In this document: in pieces, positions 1 to 6,345 of the stretch
How the letters are laid out: the number at the start of each line of letters is the position of its first letter
How positions within the stretch are numbered: the first letter of the stretch is position 1
NCBI GenBank assembly: GCA_035546355.1
Contig: DATKEH010000106.1
Span: 1 to 6,373 of the forward strand
Direction of reading: 5' to 3'
Length of the DNA: 6,373 bases
Source: DATKEH01 sp035546355
GTDB lineage: Bacteria > Acidobacteriota > Thermoanaerobaculia > Multivoradales > JAIOJS01
Made by a program: the position numbers and the translations under genes
Notes under the pieces: model-generated
Database searches by the model: none
What the model saw: only the letters and a program-made list of their open reading frames with translations
Told to the model about the DNA's origin: nothing

Positions 1-1
1 C

Positions 2-1576
2 GACAGCATGCGCTACCTGCTGGTGAGCGAGCGCCGGGCGGGGCCGGAGAGTTGGGGCGTGTGGCTGGGGCTCGAGCGCGAGGAGGAGGTGAGCGCCGCG
101 GAGCGGCTGCTGCCGGTAGCCGCTCCCCACGCCTTCGGCCACGACCTGTTCGGCGCCTTCTGGGGGGAGCAGAACATCAACGTCAGCGGCGCCAAGTTCG
201 CCGGCAGCGTCGCCCTGCTGCTCGCTGCCGTGGCGCTGGCGCCGCTGCGGCGGGGCAGGCGCTACCCCCAGGAGCGCTGGGCGCTGGGGCTGGCGCTGGT
301 GATGTTGGTGGTGCTGGCGCGATCGCCGGGGATGGCCGCCGCGCTGCTGCAGGTGCCGCTGCTGCGCAACTCCGCCAGCCTCGGCGGCCGCGGCGCCTTC
401 CTGCTGGTGCTGGCGCTGGCCTGGCTCGCCGCCTGCGCCTGCGACCGCTGGCGTCGCCACGGTCTGGACGACGGGCGGGTAGCGATGGCTGCCGGCGGCC
501 TCGCCGCCCTGCTCGCCTGGGGCTACGCCAGCCACCCCAGCCCGCAGGGAGAAGAGGTGCTGCTGGGCCTGCGCTGGGGCACGCTGGGGCTGCAGCTCGC
601 CACGCTGGCGGGGGCGGTCTCGCTGCTGTGGGCCGGGCGACGGCCGCGCCGCGGGGGGGTGGTGGCGGCCGCCCTCGTCGCCCTCGCCGCCAGCGAGCTC
701 GCCGTCGTCCACTGGCCGATCCACGAGTCCCACCCGCGGGAGCTCTTCTACCCGCCCGTCGAGCCGATCGCCTTCCTGCAGGACAACCTCGGCGACGACC
801 GGATGGTCGCCCTCACCTACATGCTGCCGGCCAACATCCCGGCGCTCTACGGCCTCTCTGACGTACGCATCGCCGACCCTCTGGAGCCGGTGGCCTACTC
901 CCAGTTGGTGGGGCCCCTGCGCATGGAGGGTCACTTCACGACGGCGGCCCTGGACGCCCCCGAGCACCCGCTCTACGACCTGCTCGGGGTGCGCCTGGTG
1001 CTCGGCCCCTGGGGACGCCAGCTGGACCCGCCGATCCACCGGGTGTTCGCCAGGGGCTCGAGCTGGATCTGGGAGCGCCCCGGCGCCCTGCCGCGGCTGT
1101 TCCTGCCGCAGAGCGCGGAGGTGGCCGCCGAGCCGAAGTGGTGGCGCTGGAGCCGGCAGCGGCCGGAGTATGCCCGCCGCGCCCTCGCCGAGGCGGTGCC
1201 GGGGCACCAGGAGGGGTGGCAGGCGCAGCGGCCGGCGCCGCCGCTGCTGCCGGTGCCGGTGGGCGACACCCGCTGGCGGGCGGAGGTGGCGCTCGGCGAG
1301 GAGCGCCTGCTCGCCTCGGGGATCTACCAGGACGGCGGCTGGCGCCTGCTGCTCTCGGGCCGCCCCCGGCCGACGCTGCGGGTCAACGGTCCGCTGGTGG
1401 GGGCCTGGCTGCCGCCCGGCCGGTGGCGTCTCGACCTCCTGTACTGGCCGCCGGGCTTCCTGCCCGGTGTGCTCCTGGCGGCGCTGGCGGCGGTGGGCCT
1501 GCTCGTCTGGCTCGCGCCGCCGCCGGCCGCGCCGCTCCCGCCGCGGCGCGAGCGCCGAGGGGAGGCCGCGGCGTGA
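2..1576 (+). CDS. YfhO-like multi-pass membrane protein (GT-C type), 5'-truncated by the window edge
   Basis: This is the C-terminal part (about 524 residues) of a polytopic membrane protein. The frame is open to the first base. The ATG at base 8 is unlikely to be the start, because the residues there align inside the downstream paralogue (its residues 293 onward), so about 290 N-terminal residues lie outside the window. Counting from the base-8 ATG, hydrophobic segments lie near residues 65-80, 92-105, 128-144, 158-172, 192-208, 217-235 and 483-502. Between the last two is a large soluble, probably extracytoplasmic domain. Motifs shared with the neighbour are WGEQN (52-56), YGLSDVRIADPLEP (281-294), EHPLYDLLGVR (319-329), ERPGALPRLFLP (356-367) and YQDGGWRLLL (440-449). 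YfhO-family proteins are known or presumed to transfer sugars from polyprenyl-phosphate donors outside the membrane. That role is inferred here, since the catalytic N-terminal half is not visible. Family call fairly sure; substrate unknown. Confidence 0.85.
   Translation, partial: DSMRYLLVSERRAGPESWGVWLGLEREEEVSAAERLLPVAAPHAFGHDLFGAFWGEQNINVSGAKFAGSVALLLAAVALAPLRRGRRYPQERWALGLALVMLVVLARSPGMAAALLQVPLLRNSASLGGRGAFLLVLALAWLAACACDRWRRHGLDDGRVAMAAGGLAALLAWGYASHPSPQGEEVLLGLRWGTLGLQLATLAGAVSLLWAGRRPRRGGVVAAALVALAASELAVVHWPIHESHPRELFYPPVEPIAFLQDNLGDDRMVALTYMLPANIPALYGLSDVRIADPLEPVAYSQLVGPLRMEGHFTTAALDAPEHPLYDLLGVRLVLGPWGRQLDPPIHRVFARGSSWIWERPGALPRLFLPQSAEVAAEPKWWRWSRQRPEYARRALAEAVPGHQEGWQAQRPAPPLLPVPVGDTRWRAEVALGEERLLASGIYQDGGWRLLLSGRPRPTLRVNGPLVGAWLPPGRWRLDLLYWPPGFLPGVLLAALAAVGLLVWLAPPPAAPLPPRRERRGEAAA
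968..993 (+). repeat. 26-bp exact match to the tandem paralogue, copy 1
   Basis: This block encodes PLYDLLGV plus the start of the next codon and is identical at nucleotide level to bases 3412-3437 in the second YfhO-like gene. It is the longest exact shared stretch I noticed between the two genes and reflects their common ancestry. Strong codon bias and a constrained motif could also maintain it. Confidence 0.7.
1557..1565 (+). promoter_or_regulatory. Shine-Dalgarno sequence for the second YfhO-like gene
   Basis: GAGGGGAGG lies inside the last codons of the upstream gene and ends 7 bases before the GTG at 1573. It contains the GGAGG core at good spacing. This supports the GTG as the true start over the many in-frame upstream alternatives, and implies translational coupling with independent re-initiation. 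Confidence 0.7.
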
Positions 1577-4005
1577 GCGGCTGGACCGCCGCCGCGCTGC
1601 TGCCGGGGGTGTGGCTGGCGCTGCTGCTCGGCCTGCTGCTGTGGGCCCTTGGCCGCTGGTTCGACCGGCCGCCGGCCGCCACGCCGTGGGTGCTGGCGGC
1701 GCTGATGCTGTCGCTGTTCGCACCGTCGCTGGTGGGAGGGAAGGTGTTGTTCCCGCCCGGCGTGCTGCACGGGGCCCAGCCGTTGCGCGCCGTGCTGGGG
1801 GAGCCGCCGCCGGCGAGCTTCGGCGGCGACGTCGCCTTCCAGGTGGTGCCCTGGGCGAGCGAAGTGCGCCGGGCGGTGGCGCGGGGCGAGTGGCCGCTGT
1901 GGGGCCCTCACCTGGGCCCCGGGATGCCGCTGCTCGGCAACCCGCAGACCCAGGCGCTGCAGCCGCTCGCCTGGCCGGCGCTGGCGCTGCCGCTCGCGCC
2001 GGGGCTGGTGGTGCCGTCGGCCCTGCAGGTGGCGGTGGCGTTCCTGTTCATGGTGCTGCTGCTGCGGCGGCAGGGGGCGGTGCCGGCGGCGGCCCTGCTG
2101 GGCGGCGTCGCCTGGAGCCTCGCCGGCTTTCTGCAGCTGTGGCTGCAGTGGCCGCTGGCGGCTTCGGCGGCGCTGCTGCCGCTGCTGCTCTATGCCGTGG
2201 TGCGCGGCGTCGACGAGGGGGGGTCGCGAGATCTCGCGCTGCTGGCGGTGGCGCTGTTCGCGGTGCTCACCGCCGGCCACCCGGAGACCATCCTCTACGA
2301 CCTGCTGCTGGCGGCGGCCTTTGCCCTGACGCGGCTGAGGACGGTGCCGGGCCGCCGGCTGCGCCGCCTCGCCGCCCTCGCCGTCGCCGCCGGCGTCGCC
2401 GCCGCCGTCGCCGCGCCGGCGATCCTCACCGCGGCGCCGCAGCTGCGGGCCAGCCTGCGCCATCTCATCGTCAGCCAGCGGGCGGCGCCCGAGGACGGTC
2501 TCGTCGCCTGGCAGGGGGACGGCCGCCGCGAGCGGCTGGCGGAGCTCGAGCGGCGCCTGGTGCCGATCGCCGCCCCCAACGCCTTCGGCAACAGCCGCTT
2601 CGGCCACTACTGGGGAGAGCAGAACAGCAACGAGGACGCGGCGGGCTTCGCCGGCACGCTGCCGCTGCTGCTGGCGCTGCTCGCCTTCCTGCCGGCGCGG
2701 CGCCGGCTGGCGCAGGAGCGGGTGATGCTGGCGGCGGCGGCGGTGAGCCTGGTGGTGCTGGCACGGCCGCCCGGCCTGAGATCGCTGGTGCACGACCTCC
2801 CGGTGCTGGGCTCGTCGGCCACCTACCACCACCGCCTGCTGATGGTGCTCGCCTTCGCCGTCGCCTATCTGGCCGCTTGCGAAGTGGACCGTTGGCTGCG
2901 TCGTCAGCGGCGGTGGCGGCTGGCGCCGCTGGCGGGGCTGGCGCTGGCGGCCCTGCTGGTGTGGGCGTACCGCTCCAACCCCAGCCCCGAGCATCCGGGG
3001 ATCCTCCTCGCCTTGCGCCATCGCTCGCTGCTGCTCCAGGGCGGCGTCCTGGCGATGGGCGCCGCCCTGGCGGCGCTGGCGGCGAGGCGTCTCGCCTGGC
3101 GTCAGCGGGCCGCCTGGGCGGTGGCCGGGCTCACCGGCGTCGAGCTACTGCTGCTGCACGCCGCCACGGGCCGCCACGTGTCGCCACCGGCCTTCTATCC
3201 CGCGGCGCCGGCGCTCGAGTTCCTCGCCGACCACGCCGCGGGCAGTCGCATCCTGGGGCAGCGGGCCTTGCCGGCCAACGTCGCGGCGGTCTACGGCCTG
3301 ACCGACGTGCGCATCTCCGACCCGCTCGAGCCGGCGGCCTACCACCAGCTCACCGCGCCCCTGCACGAGGGGGGACGGCGCGAGTCGGACCGGCTCTTTT
3401 ACCCGGAGCATCCGCTCTACGACCTGCTCGGGGTGCGGTACGTCCTCACCGATCGCTGGCTGAGGCTCCCCCTGCCGCGCGCCTATCGCGGCCGCGACGG
3501 GCGGGTCTACGAACGCCCGGGGGCGCTGCCCCGGCTGTTCCTGCCCGACGCGGCGCTGGCGGCGGTGCCGCCGCGCCGCTGGCTGGTGTGGGTCTGGGAG
3601 AACGACGACTTCCGCGCCCGCGCCATCGTCGAGCCGACGGCGCGGCATCCCGGCGACTGGCAGGCGCGGCCGCGAGCCGGCGAGGCCCTGCTGCGCTTCG
3701 CCTGGAGGGGCCCCGCCCGGCTCGACGGCGAGGCGGCGCTGACCGAGGAACGGCTCCTCGCCTCGAGCCTCTACCAGGACGGAGGCTGGCGGCTGCTGCT
3801 CGACCGCCGGCCGTTGCCGACCCTGTTGGCCAACGGACCCTTCGTCGCCGCCTGGTTGCCGGCCGGCGAGCACCGCTGGGCGCTGCTGCACCGGCCGCCG
3901 GGCTTCCTCCCCGGGCTGCTGCTGGCGGGGTGCGCGCTGGGCCTGGGGATGCTGCTGTGGACCCCGCACCCCGCGGCCGCGCCGGCAGCGCGCTCACCCC
4001 AGTAG
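1573..4005 (+). CDS. YfhO-like polytopic membrane protein, putative GT-C glycosyltransferase (810 aa)
   Basis: Complete YfhO-like protein. The start is GTG 1573: it overlaps the previous stop (GTGA), has a strong Shine-Dalgarno, and puts the first hydrophobic helix at residues 9-27. The first large loop carries GGDVAFQVVPW (84-94), with Asp86 in the position expected of a GT-C catalytic or metal-binding acid. It is followed by the family-like EWPLWGPHLGPGMPLLGNPQ (106-125) and GHPET (235-239). About a dozen further hydrophobic helices run from about 140 to 530. A soluble domain spans about 535-775, and a last helix lies at about 777-796. The soluble domain has YGLTDVRISDPLEP (574-587), EHPLYDLLGVR (612-622) and YQDGGWRLLL (734-743). 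Bacillus YfhO works with a polyprenyl-P-sugar synthase to glycosylate lipoteichoic acid. Here a similar exoplasmic sugar transfer to an unknown acceptor is inferred. Longer in-frame readings upstream are shadows of the first gene. Confidence 0.87.
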   Translation: MSGWTAAALLPGVWLALLLGLLLWALGRWFDRPPAATPWVLAALMLSLFAPSLVGGKVLFPPGVLHGAQPLRAVLGEPPPASFGGDVAFQVVPWASEVRRAVARGEWPLWGPHLGPGMPLLGNPQTQALQPLAWPALALPLAPGLVVPSALQVAVAFLFMVLLLRRQGAVPAAALLGGVAWSLAGFLQLWLQWPLAASAALLPLLLYAVVRGVDEGGSRDLALLAVALFAVLTAGHPETILYDLLLAAAFALTRLRTVPGRRLRRLAALAVAAGVAAAVAAPAILTAAPQLRASLRHLIVSQRAAPEDGLVAWQGDGRRERLAELERRLVPIAAPNAFGNSRFGHYWGEQNSNEDAAGFAGTLPLLLALLAFLPARRRLAQERVMLAAAAVSLVVLARPPGLRSLVHDLPVLGSSATYHHRLLMVLAFAVAYLAACEVDRWLRRQRRWRLAPLAGLALAALLVWAYRSNPSPEHPGILLALRHRSLLLQGGVLAMGAALAALAARRLAWRQRAAWAVAGLTGVELLLLHAATGRHVSPPAFYPAAPALEFLADHAAGSRILGQRALPANVAAVYGLTDVRISDPLEPAAYHQLTAPLHEGGRRESDRLFYPEHPLYDLLGVRYVLTDRWLRLPLPRAYRGRDGRVYERPGALPRLFLPDAALAAVPPRRWLVWVWENDDFRARAIVEPTARHPGDWQARPRAGEALLRFAWRGPARLDGEAALTEERLLASSLYQDGGWRLLLDRRPLPTLLANGPFVAAWLPAGEHRWALLHRPPGFLPGLLLAGCALGLGMLLWTPHPAAAPAARSPQ
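3412..3437 (+). repeat. 26-bp exact match to the tandem paralogue, copy 2
   Basis: Second copy of the block at 968-993, in the same reading register of the homologous protein motif EHPLYDLLGVR. Flanking DNA is clearly diverged, so this is a conserved island in an old duplication, not a recent repeat. Confidence 0.7.
3994..4005. other. Convergent stop-codon overlap between the two transcription blocks
   Basis: The plus-strand YfhO-like gene ends with TAG at 4003-4005 and the minus-strand aldo/keto reductase ends with TGA at 3996-3994. The coding regions therefore overlap tail-to-tail by 12 bases. No hairpin with a T-run is visible on either strand here, so transcripts probably run into the opposite gene unless a Rho-type mechanism stops them. 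Confidence 0.85.
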
Positions 4006-4926
4006 CGGCGCCACCTCGCGCACCATCCGCCGGCGCAGCGCGGCGTCGGGCAGGCGCCCGCGAGAGGCGCCCATGTTCTCCACCATGTGCTCGGGGTCGG
4101 AGGTGGCGGGTATGGCGCAGGTGACCGCCGGGTGGGAGACGACGAACTTGAGCAGCACCTGCGGCCAGCCCTGGCAGTCGATCTCCGCCGCCCAGGACGG
4201 CAGGGGGCGGGCGGCGAGCCGGTCGATCAGGTCGCCGCGCCGGAACGGGCGATTGGCGATGACCGCGATGCCGCGCTCGGCGGCCAGCGGCAGCAACCGC
4301 GCCTCCGCTTCGCGGTCGCCGAGGTTGTAGGTCAGCTGCACGAAGTCGAAGGGCTTGGCCCGCAGCGCTGTCTCGAGCTCTCGGTGCCGGCGGCCGTGGG
4401 AGGTGGTGATGCCGACGTAGCGCACCCGCCCCTCGGCCTGGAGGGCGCGCAGCGTCTCGTAGTGCCCCTCCCAGCTCACCATGTTGTGGATCTGCAGCAG
4501 CGAGAAGCGCTCGACTCCCCACAGCCGGAAGGAATCCTCGACCTGCCGCCGGCCGTGCCACGCCAGCGGCGTCCACACCTTGGTGGCCGCGAACAGGGGC
4601 CGGGCGGCGGCGCCGAGGCGGCGCAGGCAGCGGCCGATGACGTCCTCGGCGTGGCCGTACATGGGGGAGGAGTCGATCATCCCGCCGCCGGCGGCGAAGA
4701 AGGCGCGCAGCACCTCGACCCGGGTGTCGACCAGGGGACCCAGCGGCGGCACGTCGAAAGTGAGCCAGGAGCCCATGCCGATCACCGGCACCCGCTCGCC
4801 GCTGATCGGGATCGGCTGGGTCCGTGGGCCGGCCGCCGCCGGCAGGCGGGCCGGCCGCAGCCAGGCAGTGGCCGCGGCGAGGCCGAGGCGCCGCAGGAAG
4901 GCGCGGCGGGTGGTGCGCCTGGGCAC
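3994..4926 (-). CDS. Tat-exported aldo/keto reductase (310 aa)
   Basis: Aldo/keto reductase of the (beta/alpha)8-barrel superfamily, which reduces carbonyls or oxidises alcohols with NADP(H). All four catalytic residues can be placed: Asp85 and Tyr90 in GGGMIDSSPMYG, Lys116 in AATKVW and His147 in LLQIHN. QLTYN (197-201) and AIPATSDPEHMVEN (271-284) match the late-barrel cofactor-binding region. Length is normal for the family plus a leader. The GTG start at 4926 is supported because it gives a consensus twin-arginine signal (TRRAFLR, residues 6-12, then LGLAAATAWL and an Ala-rich c-region). It begins 1 base after the TAG of the MoaD-like gene, with only a weak GGCGGG upstream, so it is probably translated by coupling as the third gene of the operon. 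The substrate cannot be read from sequence. Export of an NADP(H) enzyme is odd: either another electron partner is used outside, or the leader is inefficient. Confidence 0.93.
   Translation of the reverse strand: MPRRTTRRAFLRRLGLAAATAWLRPARLPAAAGPRTQPIPISGERVPVIGMGSWLTFDVPPLGPLVDTRVEVLRAFFAAGGGMIDSSPMYGHAEDVIGRCLRRLGAAARPLFAATKVWTPLAWHGRRQVEDSFRLWGVERFSLLQIHNMVSWEGHYETLRALQAEGRVRYVGITTSHGRRHRELETALRAKPFDFVQLTYNLGDREAEARLLPLAAERGIAVIANRPFRRGDLIDRLAARPLPSWAAEIDCQGWPQVLLKFVVSHPAVTCAIPATSDPEHMVENMGASRGRLPDAALRRRMVREVAPLLG
4831..4926 (-). other. Predicted twin-arginine (Tat) signal peptide of the aldo/keto reductase
   Basis: Residues 1-32 show the Tat plan. The n-region carries Arg7-Arg8 in TRRAFLR, matching S/T-R-R-x-F-L-K with Arg for Lys. 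A short, moderately hydrophobic h-region follows (14-23), then an Ala-rich c-region (LPAAAG, about 28-33) that offers an AxA-type cleavage site near residue 32. The exact cleavage point is uncertain. Confidence 0.75.
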
Positions 4927-4927
4927 C

Positions 4928-5209
4928 CTACCCGCCGCTGAGGGCCGGCAGGATGGTGACCACCCCTCCGTCGGGTACCGCGGTTTCGAGGCCGCCGGTG
5001 TAGCGGATGCTCTCCGTCCCGACGAAGAGGTTGACGTGCTCGCGCAGGACGCCCCGCTCGTCGAGCAGCCGGTCGCGCAGACCGGGATGGGCGCGGAACA
5101 GCCCGGCCAGGGTGTCGGCGACGGTGCCGGGGCTGCCCTCGACCACCACCTCGGCGGCGCCCCCGGCGTGCTCCTGGAGCATCGACGGCACCTGCACGCT
5201 GACGCTCAC
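4928..5209 (-). CDS. MoaD/ThiS-like sulfur-carrier (ubiquitin-fold) protein with C-terminal Gly-Gly (93 aa)
   Basis: Small beta-grasp protein. The N-terminal strand VSVSVQVPSML (1-11), a hydrophobic second strand (AEVVVEG), the helix TVADTLAGLFRAHPGL (29-44), and the ending VVTILPALSGG (83-93) follow the MoaD/ThiS plan. The free Gly92-Gly93 is the essential part: in this family it is adenylated by an E1-like MoeB/ThiF enzyme, then carries sulfur as a thiocarboxylate, or is used for protein conjugation in SAMP-type relatives. The GTG start at 5209-5207 overlaps the TGA of the propeller gene (GTGA); the only upstream purine-rich stretch is AAGGCGGGGG, so coupling is likely. No activating enzyme, MoaE, thiamine or cysteine-synthesis gene is in the window, so whether it serves molybdopterin, thiamine, cysteine or conjugation is open. 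I see no reason to call it moaD proper. It was found inside a longer, non-homologous reading of the same frame. Confidence 0.85.
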   Translation of the reverse strand: MSVSVQVPSMLQEHAGGAAEVVVEGSPGTVADTLAGLFRAHPGLRDRLLDERGVLREHVNLFVGTESIRYTGGLETAVPDGGVVTILPALSGG

Positions 5210-6333
5210 CCCACCACCCCCGCCTTGACGCACACCACCGGCGGCAGCCCGTCGGCGACCACGCTCCAGGAGTCGCCCTCGTCGCGCGAGGCCCACACCT
5301 TGCCGCTGCGGGTGCCGAAGTAGACGCCGGCGCTGCCGCAGGTGTCGGTGCACAGGCCGTCGCGCAGGACCGTCTCGTAGGCGCCCTCCTGGGGCAGCCC
5401 CTGGGCCAGCGGCTGCCAGGAGGCGCCGGCGTCGCGGCTGCGATAGACGCGCAGCTTCGCCTCCGGGGTGCAGCGAAACTCGTCCGACTCGAGGGGCACG
5501 ATGTAGACCGTGTCCGGGTCGTGGGGGTGCACCGCCATGGCGAAGCCGAAGTCCGACGGCACGCCGTTGGCGACGTCCTGCCAGCTGTCGCCGCCGTCCT
5601 CGGAGCGGTAGAGGCCCCAGTGGTTCTGCAGGAACAGCCGGTCGGGCCGCGCCGGGTGGCCGGCCACCTTGTGCACGCACTGGCCGAACTCCGGGTAGCG
5701 GTTCTCCTCGGGCAGGAACTGCGCCCGGATGCCGCTGTTGCGGGGCGCCCAGGTGGCGCCGCCGTCGTCGCTGCGGTAGACGCCGCCGGTGGAGATGGCC
5801 ACCAGCAGGCGCTCCCGGTCTCTGGAGTGGGGGACGATGGTGTGCAGGCAGAGCCCCCCGGCGCCCGGCTCCCAGCGGGCGCGATGGGGGTGGTCGAAGA
5901 GCCCGCGCATCAGCGACCAGGAGTCGCCGCCGTCGCGGGACTCGAAGATCGCCGCCGGCTCGACTCCGCAGTACAGCACCTCCGGCTCGTCCTCCCGCCC
6001 CGGGGTGATCTGCCAGACGTGCTTGAGCGCCTGCTCGCTGTCCTCGGGGAAGCGGATCGGCGTCGCCTCGTGGTCGGTCCAGTGGAGGCCGAAGTCGTCG
6101 CTGCGCCGCAGGCTCGGCCCCCAGTGCCAGCTCCAGGGGGAGGCCCAGATCCGCCGCCGCCCGGCCCGCCCGTCGTAGGCCAGGGCGTACACCGGCTCGC
6201 CCTGGAACCAGGGCCCGGCCATCTCCCACTCGCCGCGCCCGGAGTCGGAACGGAACAGGAAGGCCCCCTTCATGGTGCCCACCAGCAGGACCACGTCGCC
6301 GTCGCGCGCCTCGGCAGTGTGTGTCGTCGCCAT
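5206..6333 (-). CDS. BNR/Asp-box repeat beta-propeller protein, WD40/YVTN-like (375 aa)
   Basis: Repeat protein with Asp-box (BNR) motifs S-x-D-x-G-x-x-W: SDDFGLHW (78-85), SRDGGDSW (132-139), SDDGGATW (188-195), SEDGGDSW (244-251), SRDAGASW (299-306) and SRDEGDSW (349-356), plus a degenerate one near 29-36. Spacing is 49-56 residues, which suggests a seven-bladed propeller. Such proteins are often annotated as exo-alpha-sialidase, glycosyl hydrolase or Ycf48-like. Asp boxes are structural, however, and I see no sialidase FRIP motif or catalytic arginine triad, so enzyme activity should not be assumed. There is no signal peptide or membrane helix, so a cytoplasmic location is likely. Seven cysteines include CTDTC (328-332). 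The ATG at 6333 lies just before the first strand (VVLLVGTMKGAFLF). It is the first gene of a three-gene unit and overlaps the MoaD-like start by 4 bp. Its role is unknown; a scaffold or partner for the sulfur carrier is speculation. Confidence 0.88.
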   Translation of the reverse strand: MATTHTAEARDGDVVLLVGTMKGAFLFRSDSGRGEWEMAGPWFQGEPVYALAYDGRAGRRRIWASPWSWHWGPSLRRSDDFGLHWTDHEATPIRFPEDSEQALKHVWQITPGREDEPEVLYCGVEPAAIFESRDGGDSWSLMRGLFDHPHRARWEPGAGGLCLHTIVPHSRDRERLLVAISTGGVYRSDDGGATWAPRNSGIRAQFLPEENRYPEFGQCVHKVAGHPARPDRLFLQNHWGLYRSEDGGDSWQDVANGVPSDFGFAMAVHPHDPDTVYIVPLESDEFRCTPEAKLRVYRSRDAGASWQPLAQGLPQEGAYETVLRDGLCTDTCGSAGVYFGTRSGKVWASRDEGDSWSVVADGLPPVVCVKAGVVG

Positions 6334-6339
6334 GGGCGA

Positions 6340-6345
6340 ATACTA
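6340..6345 (-). promoter_or_regulatory. Weak candidate -10 element upstream of the BNR-MoaD-AKR unit
   Basis: On the minus strand the 40 bases before the ATG contain TAGTAT (4 of 6 matches to TATAAT) in the most AT-rich patch of the region. A start about 7 bases downstream would fall at or next to the ATG and give a leaderless mRNA, which fits the lack of any Shine-Dalgarno (the bases before the ATG are TTCGCCC). No convincing -35 is seen, and the upstream region is cut off by the window. Confidence 0.25.

Noticed and set aside
1138..1572. An in-frame N-terminal extension of the second YfhO-like gene back to an ATG at 1138.
   Set aside because: The extra 145 residues are low-complexity sequence overlapping conserved coding of the first gene. 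The GTG at 1573 has a strong Shine-Dalgarno and gives a normal N-terminus.
2370..2424. A GCC/GTC-rich near-repetitive stretch that resembles a short tandem repeat.
   Set aside because: It encodes an Ala/Val-rich transmembrane helix of the second YfhO-like protein. The repetition follows from codon bias and has no regular period.
1324..3021. A 565-codon open frame on the minus strand opposite the YfhO-like pair.
   Set aside because: Its composition (Gln, Arg, His, Pro) is the antisense image of Leu- and Ala-rich membrane helices. There is no motif, plausible start or homology signal.
1170..4124. A 984-codon open frame on the plus strand, overlapping both YfhO-like genes in another frame.
   Set aside because: The translation is almost all Ala, Arg, Gly and Pro with no recognisable domain. 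It is what GC-rich codon bias produces when read out of frame.
3446..4576. A 376-codon minus-strand frame overlapping the aldo/keto reductase.
   Set aside because: It is an out-of-frame reading of a gene with an intact catalytic tetrad and continues into antisense of the membrane protein. No domain is seen.
5210..6229. Extension of the MoaD-like frame upstream to give a 433-residue protein.
   Set aside because: The added part is an Arg/Ala/Pro-rich out-of-frame reading of the propeller gene. Homology to the ubiquitin fold begins exactly at the GTG at 5209.
5206..6333. Reading the BNR protein as a genuine sialidase or secreted glycoside hydrolase.
   Set aside because: Asp boxes are structural, and no FRIP motif, arginine triad or signal peptide is visible.
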